Source: [Leptolyngbya] sp. JSC-1
GTDB taxonomy: Bacteria; Cyanobacteriota; Cyanobacteriia; Elainellales; Elainellaceae
Length of the DNA: 64,000 nucleotides
NCBI GenBank assembly: GCA_000733415.1
Contig: KL662191.1
Span: forward strand, 2,741,015-2,805,014
Direction of reading: 5' to 3'
Shown: positions 47,257 through 56,024 of the stretch, in pieces
How positions within the stretch are numbered: position 1 is the first letter of the stretch
Layout of the letters: every line of letters starts with the position of its first letter
Notes under the pieces: generated by a model
Databases searched by the model: none
Told to the model about the DNA's origin: nothing
Seen by the model: the letters and a program-made list of their open reading frames with translations, nothing else
Program-made: the position numbers and the translations under genes

Positions 47257-48003
47257 ATGGCTCAATTGCAGCGGCTAATCATCACGGCTAATCAACGCTC
47301 TGGGCAACGCATCCAGCTCAGTCAGTCGCAGCAGCATTACCTCTATCGGGTTCTGCGGTTGCGAGCTGGCGATCAGTTTATTGCCATTGATGAAGCTGGT
47401 CAGTGGTGGTTAAGTCAGCTACAGGCCGAGGCAGCAGCCGAAATTCTAGAGGCAACTCCCGTTGAAACAGAGCTGTCGATCGCGATCACACTACTGATGG
47501 CCCTACCCAAAACCGGCATGGATGATGTGGTGCGGCAAGCCACAGAAATTGGGATACAGCGAATTGTGCCAATTTTGAGTCAACGCACTGTTCTAAAACC
47601 CAGTTCTCAAAAGCTAGAGCGCTGGCAGCGCATTGCCCAAGAAGCGGCTGAACAATCAGAGCGGCAGTTTACTCCCGAAATCCTGCTGCCCCACTCTTGG
47701 CCAGATGCTCTGCAAACCTGGAATGACCAACTCGCCTCCTGCTACCTCTGCCAGGCTCGCGGTAATCATCCCCATCTGTTAACTTGCCTATTGCTTGCCC
47801 CGCTCCCCGCATCCCTTGCATTTGCCATTGGACCAGAAGGCGGTTGGACTGACTCAGAAATTGCCCAAGCCCTTGAGGCTGGCTATCAGCCCGTCTCTCT
47901 GGGAGCAAGAATTCTACGAGCCGTGACGGCCCCGCTGGTGGCCCTTTCCCTTTTAGCTGCCGTCAGCGAAATCCAAGCGGCAACCGATCGAAACCCGAGC
48001 TAA
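47257..48003 (+). CDS. rsmE: 16S rRNA (uracil(1498)-N(3))-methyltransferase RsmE
   Basis: The 248-residue product is a SPOUT-family methyltransferase that modifies U1498 of 16S rRNA using SAM. An N-terminal PUA-like part (QQHYLYRVLRLRAGD) is followed by the knotted domain with KTGMDDVVRQATEIGIQRIVPI, QRTVLKP, AEQSERQF, AIGPEGGWTDSEI and SLGARILRAVTAPL. These are the family's diagnostic motifs. Length is standard. Confidence 0.96.
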   Translation: MAQLQRLIITANQRSGQRIQLSQSQQHYLYRVLRLRAGDQFIAIDEAGQWWLSQLQAEAAAEILEATPVETELSIAITLLMALPKTGMDDVVRQATEIGIQRIVPILSQRTVLKPSSQKLERWQRIAQEAAEQSERQFTPEILLPHSWPDALQTWNDQLASCYLCQARGNHPHLLTCLLLAPLPASLAFAIGPEGGWTDSEIAQALEAGYQPVSLGARILRAVTAPLVALSLLAAVSEIQAATDRNPS

Positions 48004-48103
48004 AACCAAATCTAAACTCCTTGCCCAGTCGTGCCCGTTCGAGTCGGGGATACCGTAGCCCGACAGGGCAGTGGATTCAAAATAGCATTAACCCAAAATG
48101 ACC

Positions 48104-48934
48104 TTAACTCTCTGGTGGCGTAACCTGTGGAGTGAGAGTGCCCTGCTGCCAGAGATGTTCAAAAGCGATTTGCAGCATGTTTGCCAAACCGGGATGGGTG
48201 ATGCTGAGCGCCGTAAAGCTAGGGGTACCGACTAACGGATCTTGCAAGGACAGTAGGGTAACTCGACTATCAAACAACTGCATTTTGAATGGCACTTCTG
48301 GAACAAACCGCACCTGTTGCCCCCAGTCCTGACACTGCCGCACAAACTCGCGACTGTCTGCCTCTTGCCAGATGCTGTGTTCATAGATTGTGCGGTAGCT
48401 AATGCCGCGTCTAAGAGGGTTTTGAGCCAATTGCAGCCCTTCTTCATAGCTCAACAGGGACGGATGGCTGAAAAAAACGCAGATGCTGTGCTGGGCAGAC
48501 TGCGCTAGGGTGGCTCCTCGCTCCACAATCCGGCGTGGTTCTGAAAGAACTTCGATATAGGCTAAGGGGTCTTGTGTGCGGTGACCTGATTGATAAAGCG
48601 GCGTCAGAGTAGTTACAAGCTGTTGGGTTTGCTGCTGTTGTCGAGACAGTTCTGCTTCATACTGGCGCTGCTTTTCGGCCAACAAGCCGGGTAGGGCATC
48701 GGCTGGATCTACCGCCTGAAACAAGCGCTGCCGACCTGAATGGCGCTCCACGCAAAGCCCTCGACTACAAAGTGTTCCCAACACATCGTAGATGCGCTGT
48801 CGCGGTATTTGGGCACGGGTCGCCACCTGGGAGGGGGTGAAATCTTGTCGTTCTAGCAGCGCCAAATACGCGGCGGCCTCATAACGGGTTAGGCCCAGAT
48901 TCACCAACTCGTCTAACTGTTGCAGATCGGACAT
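48104..48934 (-). CDS. TrmB-family transcriptional regulator
   Basis: A 276-residue regulator. A TrmB-type winged helix lies at about residues 8-75 (LVNLGLTRYEAAAYLALL, QVATRAQIPRQRIYDVLGTL), then a coiled coil (EAELSRQQQQTQQ), then a C-terminal PLD-like effector domain (AYIEVLSEPRRIVERGATLAQSA). TrmB proteins sense sugars or other metabolites. It is divergent from ilvE with a perfect palindrome in between, so it probably controls ilvE and itself. Confidence 0.87.
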   Translation of the reverse strand: MSDLQQLDELVNLGLTRYEAAAYLALLERQDFTPSQVATRAQIPRQRIYDVLGTLCSRGLCVERHSGRQRLFQAVDPADALPGLLAEKQRQYEAELSRQQQQTQQLVTTLTPLYQSGHRTQDPLAYIEVLSEPRRIVERGATLAQSAQHSICVFFSHPSLLSYEEGLQLAQNPLRRGISYRTIYEHSIWQEADSREFVRQCQDWGQQVRFVPEVPFKMQLFDSRVTLLSLQDPLVGTPSFTALSITHPGLANMLQIAFEHLWQQGTLTPQVTPPES

Positions 48935-48953
48935 TGAGATGTTGATTGAGTGA

Positions 48954-48971
48954 CACCACTGCTCAGTGGTG
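48954..48971. promoter_or_regulatory. candidate operator between trmB-type regulator and ilvE
   Basis: CACCACTG-CT-CAGTGGTG, a perfect 8-2-8 palindrome 19 bp from the regulator start and 43 bp from the ilvE start. Its position in the divergent promoter suits a dimeric TrmB repressor. Confidence 0.6.
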
Positions 48972-49014
48972 CTATTTTAGGTTCATTCCAATTTCTTTGC
49001 AAGAGGACGCTGTG

Positions 49015-50013
49015 ATGAATTCCCCTGTCATGTCAGAATCGATCGGTTTGCAGCCGACTGCTCAATTTAAGAGTCCACAAGCTAGCTCCAACGAACCTCT
49101 GGCTGGCTTTTTGCCGCAGGCTTATTTGGGAGGCCGTTTTCTTCCCTTTGCACAGGCGCAGATCTCGATCGCTACCCATGCGCTGCACTACGGGACAGCC
49201 GTATTTGGTGGCATTCGCGGCTTGCCGTCTCCAAGTGACCCGCAGCAAATTTTGCTGTTTCGTCTAGAAGCCCATTGTCGTCGGTTGAGCGATAGCGCCA
49301 AATACCTGGGTCACAGCGTCACGCCGGAGTTTCTCCAGGCTAAATTGATCGAGTTTGTGCAGTTAAACCAACCGAGTCAGCCGTTTTATCTGCGTCCACT
49401 GGTTTACACCTGTGGTTTGGGAATTGCACCCCGGCTGCATGAAATCGAGAAAGACCTGTTGATCTATGGCTTGACGATGGGCGAATACCTTTCGCAGGCA
49501 GGGGTGAATTGTCGGTTTAGCTCCTGGTACCGCCAAGAAGATCGGAGCATGCCCCTGCGGGGTAAGGCAAGTGCAGCCTATATCGCATCAGCTCTTGCAA
49601 AAACCGAGGCGGTGGCTTCTGGCTTTGATGAGGCGATTTTGATGAACGCACAGGGCAAGGTCAGCGAAGCCTCTGCTATGAATTTGTTCCTGGTGCGCAA
49701 TGGTCAGCTGATTACGCCTGGGGTGGATCAGGATATTTTGGAAGGAATTACCCGCGATAGCATTTTGACGATCGCCCATGACTTGGGAATTCCAGTACAA
49801 GAGCGAGCCGTAGACAAATCAGAGCTACTGATTGCAGATGAGGTCTTTATTTGCGGCACTGCGGCCCAACTCACTCCGGTGCTGCGAATCGAAAACTATG
49901 TGCTGCCAAACGAACGTCCTGTTACTGCCAAATTGTCAGCCTATCTGAAGGCGGCCTTGGAGGGGCGCGATCCTGGTTACGGCCACTGGCTAACTGAGGT
50001 GCCGCTTGGCTGA
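49015..50013 (+). CDS. ilvE: branched-chain amino acid aminotransferase (class IV)
   Basis: The 332-residue class IV PLP aminotransferase catalyses the last step of Leu, Ile and Val synthesis. Seen are HALHYGTAVFGGIRG, RLEAHCRRLSDSAKYLG, YLRPLVYTC, the PLP Lys in LRGKASAAYIAS, FDEAILMNAQGKVSEASAMNLFL, EGITRDSIL and EVFICGTAAQLTPV. AGAGGA lies eight bases before ATG 49015; the frame is open further upstream, but that extension overlaps the palindromic operator. IlvD (32127-33827) acts in the same pathway. Confidence 0.93.
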   Translation: MNSPVMSESIGLQPTAQFKSPQASSNEPLAGFLPQAYLGGRFLPFAQAQISIATHALHYGTAVFGGIRGLPSPSDPQQILLFRLEAHCRRLSDSAKYLGHSVTPEFLQAKLIEFVQLNQPSQPFYLRPLVYTCGLGIAPRLHEIEKDLLIYGLTMGEYLSQAGVNCRFSSWYRQEDRSMPLRGKASAAYIASALAKTEAVASGFDEAILMNAQGKVSEASAMNLFLVRNGQLITPGVDQDILEGITRDSILTIAHDLGIPVQERAVDKSELLIADEVFICGTAAQLTPVLRIENYVLPNERPVTAKLSAYLKAALEGRDPGYGHWLTEVPLG

Positions 50014-50115
50014 GTAGATCAGCAGTCGTCAAGCTAGCTTTGGTGAAGAACGAGCCGAATCAGCGAAAACAGGGCAAAATGAAATTTCAGACCTCCCTTC
50101 ACCTCAAACCGCGCC

Positions 50116-51198
50116 ATGCTCGACCAACTTGCAGCAGCGTTTGATCGAGGCGATTATCGAACGGCTGCATCTCTGCTGAAGCAACTCCAGCACCAGACTC
50201 CAGATAATCCCTGGGTCAAGTTGTATAGCGGACGGTTACGAGAAGTGGCCGGCAAACTAGAGGCTGCAGAAACCATCTATCGCCAATTGCTGCGGGAAAC
50301 CACAAATCCTAAAGTGGCAGTTCAAGCACGACAAGGTTTGCAGCGCTTGACCGATCTAGCCCAAGCTCAACGAGAGGCCGCTCTGGCTGAAGCTGCTGCG
50401 GATCCGGCCAATACAGGGATTGGATTTTTAATCCTAGACGCTGTGGATCCCGAACAACGGCAAACAGCAGCTCAAGCATTCGCCCGCATCATGAAGCTAG
50501 ATGCCTATACGGCACGGTTGTTGCTGCCGAGTCGAGGCTGGCGGCTCTATCGGGTTGGCCCTCTAGCAGAACTACAGCTTTACGGTCAGGACCTGCTTAA
50601 AGCTGGTATTCCGTCTTTTTGGCAGGCGCTAGCAAAAATTCAGGCGATTCGAGTGTTTCGGGTCCACTATCTGCAAGCGGTATCTCCCCAAGTTACGGTA
50701 GTGTGTGAGAATGAGGCGGGTCAGTTGGGAGCGCTGTCGTTTGATTGGTCTGAGGTGGCAAAGCGGGTCGAGGGCAGACTGCCGATTTTTGAAGATGTGG
50801 TAGATACCGATAGCCGCAATCAGCTAACTCGTAAACAGAAAACCCAAGATTATGCTCAGGTGATTGATCTGCATTTGCCCCGACGCAACTGTATGCTGCG
50901 ATTTTGCGACTGGAGCTATCAATACCAGCAGGGCGTGATCTTTGATGCCAGCCAGGACGGCGAACTGTCGGTAACGCAATCGACTAACCGCATTCGCTGG
51001 AATCAACTGGTTTATTTTTTGGACCACTACCTGGCTGCTGTTCCAGTCTGGGCTGAGTTTCCTGCCTTTGCCGAAACGGCGCTCGAACACTTAGCTCTGG
51101 TCAGAGATTTAAAGTCCCATATTGACTTACTCCGCAAGGCACCCAGCCAATGGGATCCGGCCTTCCAGCTTTACAGTGGTTTGGTGTTTGCCCGCTAA
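50116..51198 (+). CDS. TPR-containing conserved cyanobacterial protein
   Basis: A 360-residue protein whose first about 80 residues form TPR-like helices (LAAAFDRGDYRTAASLLKQLQ, NPWVKLYSGRLREVAGKLEAAETIYRQLL). The rest is a conserved domain with no recognised motif (LLLPSRGWRLYRVGPLAELQLYG, DWSEVAKRV). Unknown function; scaffolding in a complex is a guess from the TPRs. It follows ilvE by about 100 bp but has its own leader. Confidence 0.78.
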   Translation: MLDQLAAAFDRGDYRTAASLLKQLQHQTPDNPWVKLYSGRLREVAGKLEAAETIYRQLLRETTNPKVAVQARQGLQRLTDLAQAQREAALAEAAADPANTGIGFLILDAVDPEQRQTAAQAFARIMKLDAYTARLLLPSRGWRLYRVGPLAELQLYGQDLLKAGIPSFWQALAKIQAIRVFRVHYLQAVSPQVTVVCENEAGQLGALSFDWSEVAKRVEGRLPIFEDVVDTDSRNQLTRKQKTQDYAQVIDLHLPRRNCMLRFCDWSYQYQQGVIFDASQDGELSVTQSTNRIRWNQLVYFLDHYLAAVPVWAEFPAFAETALEHLALVRDLKSHIDLLRKAPSQWDPAFQLYSGLVFAR

Positions 51199-51276
51199 AG
51201 GATCCTGCTCCATTCAACGGCTCCCTTACAAACATTTTGGATAAACATCTTGCTGACAATGGGCGCTTGCATTTCG

Positions 51277-52323
51277 TTAGACAAGCTGAGCCTGAGATAG
51301 GCGATCCAGCATTTTGGCTAGGTCTTCGAGACAGATGGAAAAGCCGTTAGCTTCCGGATTACCGACGACAAAGGCATAGTTCATGCCCAAACAATCGGTA
51401 TAGTCCTTGTGTACATTATTGAAGCGATTGGGTGGCTGTAGGGTCAGTAAAGTACCGCCGTCGGCCATTGCAAACAAGCCATGCACCAGTTGACTCCCTT
51501 CGACCCCAATCACAAGTCTGGCTCCTAGGGCTTGGCGCATAATCTCGGCTACCGATAGGCTTTCAGCATCTAGAATTATAAACCCCTGTTTCTGCAGAAA
51601 TGCAGCCACTTCGGTTTCATTCACCAGGCAGCGCCGCACTCCAGAAGACTTTCGCAGAAACATCACTCCTTCACAGGTAGAAGGGCCTAATTGCCGCAGC
51701 CGTAATCGCATCCTTTCATAGCGTTGGCGCTTAAAACGATTTTGTCCTACATCGTCGATAATAAGCAGTTCCTGGCATTGAGCTTGAACTACCGGCAATG
51801 GATCGATGCCAAATAGATGGCGATATTCCAACTGATGAGTTGTCAAACGTTGGGACATCGTAATGGGCTGGGCTAACGATTCAGCCGCCATTGCTAGCGT
51901 TAGATCGTCTGTGACAAAATGGCCGAAATAACGCAACCCAGCAAACGTGCAGGCTAAGGCAGCTCGGTCGAGCAACTCGGTAGTTGAAACTGAACGAAAG
52001 CGGGTTTGGGCTGGAGCAAGGCAGTGCCTCATTGCACCTTTGTAAACAGACCCATTCTGGATATGGGTTTGCCGTATCTGATAAACCGTTGTTGCCGCAT
52101 GGTTTACCTTGCCTCCCTGGATGCGTCCTACTTCATAGGCATAGGTGGTTTCTGGATGGACCGCCGTCACCCGTTCTAGGTCCTCACTCCGGTATATCGC
52201 CCTTGGAGTCAAACAACTTTCCTGGGGATACAAGACCCACTGCCGATCGCAAATTTCCTGGTAGGTTCGACGTCCTTTGAGTAGACGCAGAACTTGCCAT
52301 TGCAGCGGAATTGGAAGAATCAT
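51277..52323 (-). CDS. glycosyltransferase family 61 (DUF563-like)
   Basis: About 348 residues. The C-terminal half has the GT61 pattern GVMFLRKSSGVRRCLVNE, FLQKQGFIILDAESLSVAEIMRQALGARLVIGVEGSQLVHGLFAM, which resembles plant and bacterial capsular GT61 proteins. The N-terminal half has CLTPRAIY and ETTYAYEVGRIQGG. It probably transfers sugar to a surface glycan. The ATG at 52323 is preferred over an upstream TTG. No glycan cluster surrounds it, but other glycan genes lie at 57221-60288. Confidence 0.8.
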   Translation of the reverse strand: MILPIPLQWQVLRLLKGRRTYQEICDRQWVLYPQESCLTPRAIYRSEDLERVTAVHPETTYAYEVGRIQGGKVNHAATTVYQIRQTHIQNGSVYKGAMRHCLAPAQTRFRSVSTTELLDRAALACTFAGLRYFGHFVTDDLTLAMAAESLAQPITMSQRLTTHQLEYRHLFGIDPLPVVQAQCQELLIIDDVGQNRFKRQRYERMRLRLRQLGPSTCEGVMFLRKSSGVRRCLVNETEVAAFLQKQGFIILDAESLSVAEIMRQALGARLVIGVEGSQLVHGLFAMADGGTLLTLQPPNRFNNVHKDYTDCLGMNYAFVVGNPEANGFSICLEDLAKMLDRLSQAQLV

Positions 52324-52502
52324 AACTGGCTCAACTTGGTTTGAGATTAACAATCCCAGAAGGAATAGTCTGCCTCATTCTTGTAGCAGAGATTACAAGC
52401 CAACGAATCAGCCGCTAGCATTAACTTTAATTAAAACGGAATAGTATTCACTCGAACTACTGCTATCGCTCTTTCACGACAGCACAACCAGATCAAGCAC
52501 AA

Positions 52503-52527
52503 CAAAAAGGCACAGTTACCCGTGCCT
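52503..52527 (-). terminator. rho-independent terminator (minus strand)
   Basis: AGGCAC-GGGTAACT-GTGCCT followed on the minus strand by TTTTT. It is downstream of the 52744-53232 gene, with the mobile-element-like repeat in between. Confidence 0.65.
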
Positions 52528-52551
52528 CATGTAGATGACTATGATCAAGAG

Positions 52552-52612
52552 CCTATCCGAAACCCCCCTAAGGGTTTTGAAATTCAAGAACTCTGACGAG
52601 CTTTCGGATAGG
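52552..52612. repeat. MITE-like element with 11-bp terminal inverted repeats
   Basis: CCTATCCGAAA at 52552-52562 and its exact reverse complement at 52602-52612 bound a 39-bp interior. No coding capacity. The ends resemble IS termini of the GAGCCTATCCGAAA kind seen in bacterial insertion sequences, suggesting a miniature non-autonomous element, but flanking target duplications are not clear. Confidence 0.6.
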
Positions 52613-52743
52613 TAGTAAAGAGCATAAACTCAAAGCCAGGAAGGTACGCAACTAATACGGTTACCATTGCTAAGCACTAGCGTTGGTAAACTGACCCGCC
52701 TCAATGGTGGGAAACTAACGTCTTACTTCCAGCAACAATTTTG

Positions 52744-53232
52744 CTACTTGCGAGTCTTCACATCCTTAGCCATATCGCGGAACATGTTTAAACTCGGACC
52801 GGGACGCCGCCGTGGAGTTGCAGAAGGCATCAAGTAGTCAGTAGCAAAGTTTTTAACCGGCTCTGGCTGTGGAGCTGGTTTAGCAACAGGCTTAGCGACC
52901 GGAGCTGGCTCTGCCACTTTGGCTTCAGAGGCTGTACTATCCGCAGTTTTCGTTTTCTTAAACTTTTTTGCTTTAGGTTTGGCTTCATTAACTGGAGCCG
53001 CACCATTACTTGTCAACTCAGGTTTTGCTGGAGTATCGGCTACTGCAGCAACTTTATCGGTTACCTGATCGGCTACTTTGTCGGCAACTTCAGCCACTTT
53101 GTCGGTCACCGCGCCAGCAACCTCAGCAACTTTATTCGCAACCTTAGCAGCAGGGGCTGCACCGTTGTCAGCAGGGGGTGCTTCTAGAAAATATTCAGAT
53201 TTTTTGCCTTTACCTAAAAATTTAAAGACCAT
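52744..53232 (-). CDS. Ala/Lys/Val-rich low-complexity conserved protein
   Basis: A 162-residue protein. A conserved N-terminus (MVFKFLGKGKKSEYFLEAPP) is followed by heptad-like VADKVADQVTDKVAAVAD repeats (about residues 30-65), a basic Lys-rich region (KPKAKKFKKTKT), Pro/Ala-rich linker and a conserved tail (NFATDYLMPSATPRRRPGPSLNMFRDMAK). Probably a cyanobacterial structural or adaptor protein; I cannot name it. The repeats suggest an amphipathic helix. GGGAG precedes the ATG. Confidence 0.7.
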   Translation of the reverse strand: MVFKFLGKGKKSEYFLEAPPADNGAAPAAKVANKVAEVAGAVTDKVAEVADKVADQVTDKVAAVADTPAKPELTSNGAAPVNEAKPKAKKFKKTKTADSTASEAKVAEPAPVAKPVAKPAPQPEPVKNFATDYLMPSATPRRRPGPSLNMFRDMAKDVKTRK

Positions 53233-53334
53233 GCTTGACGATCGCTCCCAACGTCTTAATCTATCTCTGCGAGGTGAAGAGCTGCCTCATGACGAGGCAA
53301 CAGATCAGGGAAAAACCTATGAATGATATTTGCC

Positions 53335-54864
53335 CTATGAATATGAGCGTATCATGAGATGCACGTGCTCACCGGAAGAATTATGGTGATCCGAATCCCT
53401 TCTTTTTTTCTCCTTTTTCTTTTTCTTTTTACTAGCCATCGGCGCTTGATAACCTCGCCATCCTGGAGGTGGCATATTGCCGTATCCCCCCGTAGGTGCG
53501 CCTCCAAACATGCCACCCATATCGCCCATACCGGGCATCCCCATACCACCCATACCAGGAAAATTGCCTTGGCCCATCTGCTGCATTAGGGTCCGCATTT
53601 TCTGAAAATCGCTGACCAGCTTGCTGACATCTTCGAGCGAATAGCCAGAGCCTCTAGCAATCCGCTTGCGCCGGCTGGGAGAACCGGCCAGCAAATCGGG
53701 GTCTTTGCGCTCCGCCATGGTCATGGAGTTAATCATGGCCTCTGTTCGCTTCAGTTGAGCCTCGCCTTGCTGCAACTGCTCATCGGAAATTTTGTTGCCC
53801 ATGCCAGGGATCAGCTTCATGATTCCAGCGAGGGACCCCATGTTTTTCATCAAGCGCAATTGCTTGACAAAATCTGTGAAATCAAACTTGGCGGTGAGAA
53901 TTTTCTCTTGCAGTTTTTCTGCTTCGGCAATGTCAACTTCTTCCTGGGCTTTTTCAACCAATGTCAGCACATCGCCCATACCCAGGATGCGGGAGGCCAT
54001 TCGGTCCGGGTAAAACGGCTGTAACGCCTCAACCTTTTCGCCCACACCAATAAATTTGATCGGCTGCCCAGAAATACGGCGCACTGACAGGGCCGCACCA
54101 CCACGGGTATCCCCGTCCATTTTGGTGAGAATCGCGCCTGTAATTCCAATTTGTTCATGAAAGGTGCGAGTCAGGTTGGCAGCCTCTTGGCCAGTCATGG
54201 CATCGACCACCAGTAGCACTTCGTGGGGCTGCACTGCCTTTTTGATCTGCGCCAGCTCAGCCATCATCGATTCATCGATCTGCAAACGGCCTGCCGTGTC
54301 GATGATCACGGTATCAATGCCGTCGGCCTTGGCTTTTTCAACCCCCTGTCGAGCAATTTCCACCGGATTAGCATCTTTGCCCAGCTCAAACACCGGCACG
54401 TCGATCTGCTTGCCCAAGGTTACAAGCTGATCAATCGCTGCCGGACGATACACGTCAGTCGCTACCAACAGCGTGCTGCGGTCAAGTTTACGTAGGTGCA
54501 GAGCCAGTTTTGCCGTTGCGGTTGTTTTACCGGTTCCTTGCAGACCTGCCATCAAAACAATGGTGGGCGGAGTGTCAGCCTGCGCGAGGGGAACATTGGT
54601 ATCCCCCATGACGGCAACCAGCTCATCGTAGACAATTTTGATGAACTGCTGCCCTGGGTTCACTCCTGTGATAACTTCTGCTCCCAGTGCCCTTGTCTGC
54701 ACATCGGCAACAAAATCCTTTACCACCTGCAGGTTGGCATCTGCCTCTAGCAGCGCCCGCCGCACCTCTCGCAGCGCTTCCTGGATATTCGCTTCGCTGA
54801 TTTTGTCCTGGCCTCGGAGTTTTTTCCAGGCTCCCTCTAGGCGGTCGGCAAGGGCTTCAAACAT
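53335..54864 (-). CDS. ffh: signal recognition particle protein Ffh
   Basis: The SRP GTPase that binds signal sequences and 4.5S RNA for co-translational targeting. N domain, then G domain with GLQGTGKTTATAKLA (G1), DTAGRLQ (G3), TKMDGDTRGG (G4) and a Met/Gly-rich M domain (GGMGMPGMGDMGGM). The C-terminal frame looks shifted: after a Lys run the sequence reads RRDSDHHN, whereas one extra A in the A7 run (minus strand of 53403-53409) would give KKGFGSP and a stop at 53381, a plausible Ffh tail. The annotated end at 53335 may therefore be an artefact. Confidence 0.96.
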   Translation of the reverse strand: MFEALADRLEGAWKKLRGQDKISEANIQEALREVRRALLEADANLQVVKDFVADVQTRALGAEVITGVNPGQQFIKIVYDELVAVMGDTNVPLAQADTPPTIVLMAGLQGTGKTTATAKLALHLRKLDRSTLLVATDVYRPAAIDQLVTLGKQIDVPVFELGKDANPVEIARQGVEKAKADGIDTVIIDTAGRLQIDESMMAELAQIKKAVQPHEVLLVVDAMTGQEAANLTRTFHEQIGITGAILTKMDGDTRGGAALSVRRISGQPIKFIGVGEKVEALQPFYPDRMASRILGMGDVLTLVEKAQEEVDIAEAEKLQEKILTAKFDFTDFVKQLRLMKNMGSLAGIMKLIPGMGNKISDEQLQQGEAQLKRTEAMINSMTMAERKDPDLLAGSPSRRKRIARGSGYSLEDVSKLVSDFQKMRTLMQQMGQGNFPGMGGMGMPGMGDMGGMFGGAPTGGYGNMPPPGWRGYQAPMASKKKKKKEKKRRDSDHHNSSGEHVHLMIRSYS

Positions 54865-55220
54865 AGGATTGTTTAACGGTCAACTTTAGACTTCTTCTTA
54901 TTTTAGGGTGTTGGGTGGCTTTTAGGGTGTTGAGTATTGAGTTGGGGGGCCAAGGAGTGAGCAGAAAAGTTTCCATCTAGCGTTAATTAGGTACTGATTT
55001 GAATATTGTCTAGTTAACTAAGCATGGAATCAGAAGAGCAACTAAAAGTGAACTGTCTCTTGGAGACAAAACAGAAATTTACTAAGCCGTAAACCTTGCG
55101 CTCGTAGGGTGATTCAAACGACTGCAAGCAAGAAGCATAAGAAAAAGGGGCATACTGTGCCCCTTCCGTTCCTTATCGTTTGAAACCCTGAATCCGAACT
55201 TTGATTACCTAAAGCGCCGT
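54865..55220. other. intergenic region with a terminator
   Basis: About 355 bp. A direct repeat of TTTAGGGTGTTG(G/A)GT (about 54902-54935) lies upstream of ffh. At 55142-55165 a perfect 8-bp stem AAGGGGCA/TGCCCCTT with TTTTT on the minus strand ends the 55221-56024 gene. Confidence 0.65.
55142..55165 (-). terminator. rho-independent terminator (minus strand)
   Basis: Stem AAGGGGCA/TGCCCCTT, 5-base loop, followed on the minus strand by five Ts; 56 bp after the stop of the coiled-coil gene. Confidence 0.75.
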
Positions 55221-56024
55221 TTAGCGAGAGCCTTTGTCGTCTTTGACTAGCTCTACAACCGTATGTAGCAGATCCTTGAGGATTTGTTTCACCTGTTTTT
55301 CCTTCCGAGCAATAGCGGCTCCGGCCTCGCCAATTTTTTGCTCAAACTCAGCCTGCTTTTGCTCCATTGCACCTGGTTCAGATGTGGCAGCTTTGGTTTG
55401 AGCTTCTTGGTACCAAGCCTTGGCATCATCGAGATGGCGTTTCATTTCTTCATATCGATCTCCATAGCGGGCGGCCAAGTTGGCTCTTAAGATAGCGAGT
55501 TGAGCTTGCAGTTGGGCATAGCGTTTCCGCAGTAGAGTCGCCTCTTCACTTTCCTGGATAGCTGCCACTGCTGATTCAATCGCGGCTTGAATATCAGCCG
55601 ATGAGGATTTGGCATCGGTTTCAAGCTCGGTTAGGGTCCCTTCAATTTCGGCATTAAGCTGCTCTTCCTGCTGCTGAATGTGAGCCTGGAGCTGATTGAT
55701 TTCAGTTTGAGATTGATTGATGGCATCACGACGTGCATGGCTAATGCCATCAATGATGCCTTCGATCGAGGCGGCCAAATCATCTCGGATTTCCTTTCCT
55801 CGCCCCTGAAGCGTTTCAATTACAACAGTTAGGGCTTCCTTTGCCAGCACTTGAATTTCACCCGACCCTTGTTTAACTTCGCCTGCTACCTGCGCCATTG
55901 CATCCCGTACAATTTCGCGAATTCGCTCGGTTCTTAACTGGCCTTCTTGCTGTGCTCTGCGTAGATCTGTCTTAATTTGCTCAATTTGCTGATGAGTCTG
56001 TTTTTCTTCTAGTGGGCTTGTCAT
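55221..56024 (-). CDS. long alpha-helical coiled-coil protein, apolipoprotein-like
   Basis: A 267-residue, almost wholly helical, Gln/Glu/Ala/Lys-rich protein with heptad repeats throughout (for example INQLQAHIQQQEEQLNAEIEGTL). Similar coiled-coil proteins occur in cyanobacteria, but I recognise no named family. AGGAG six bases before the ATG at 56024 supports this start; the frame extends upstream to 56225 without it. No signal peptide. It could be a structural or membrane-surface protein. A related-style small gene lies divergently at 56694. Confidence 0.75.
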   Translation of the reverse strand: MTSPLEEKQTHQQIEQIKTDLRRAQQEGQLRTERIREIVRDAMAQVAGEVKQGSGEIQVLAKEALTVVIETLQGRGKEIRDDLAASIEGIIDGISHARRDAINQSQTEINQLQAHIQQQEEQLNAEIEGTLTELETDAKSSSADIQAAIESAVAAIQESEEATLLRKRYAQLQAQLAILRANLAARYGDRYEEMKRHLDDAKAWYQEAQTKAATSEPGAMEQKQAEFEQKIGEAGAAIARKEKQVKQILKDLLHTVVELVKDDKGSR

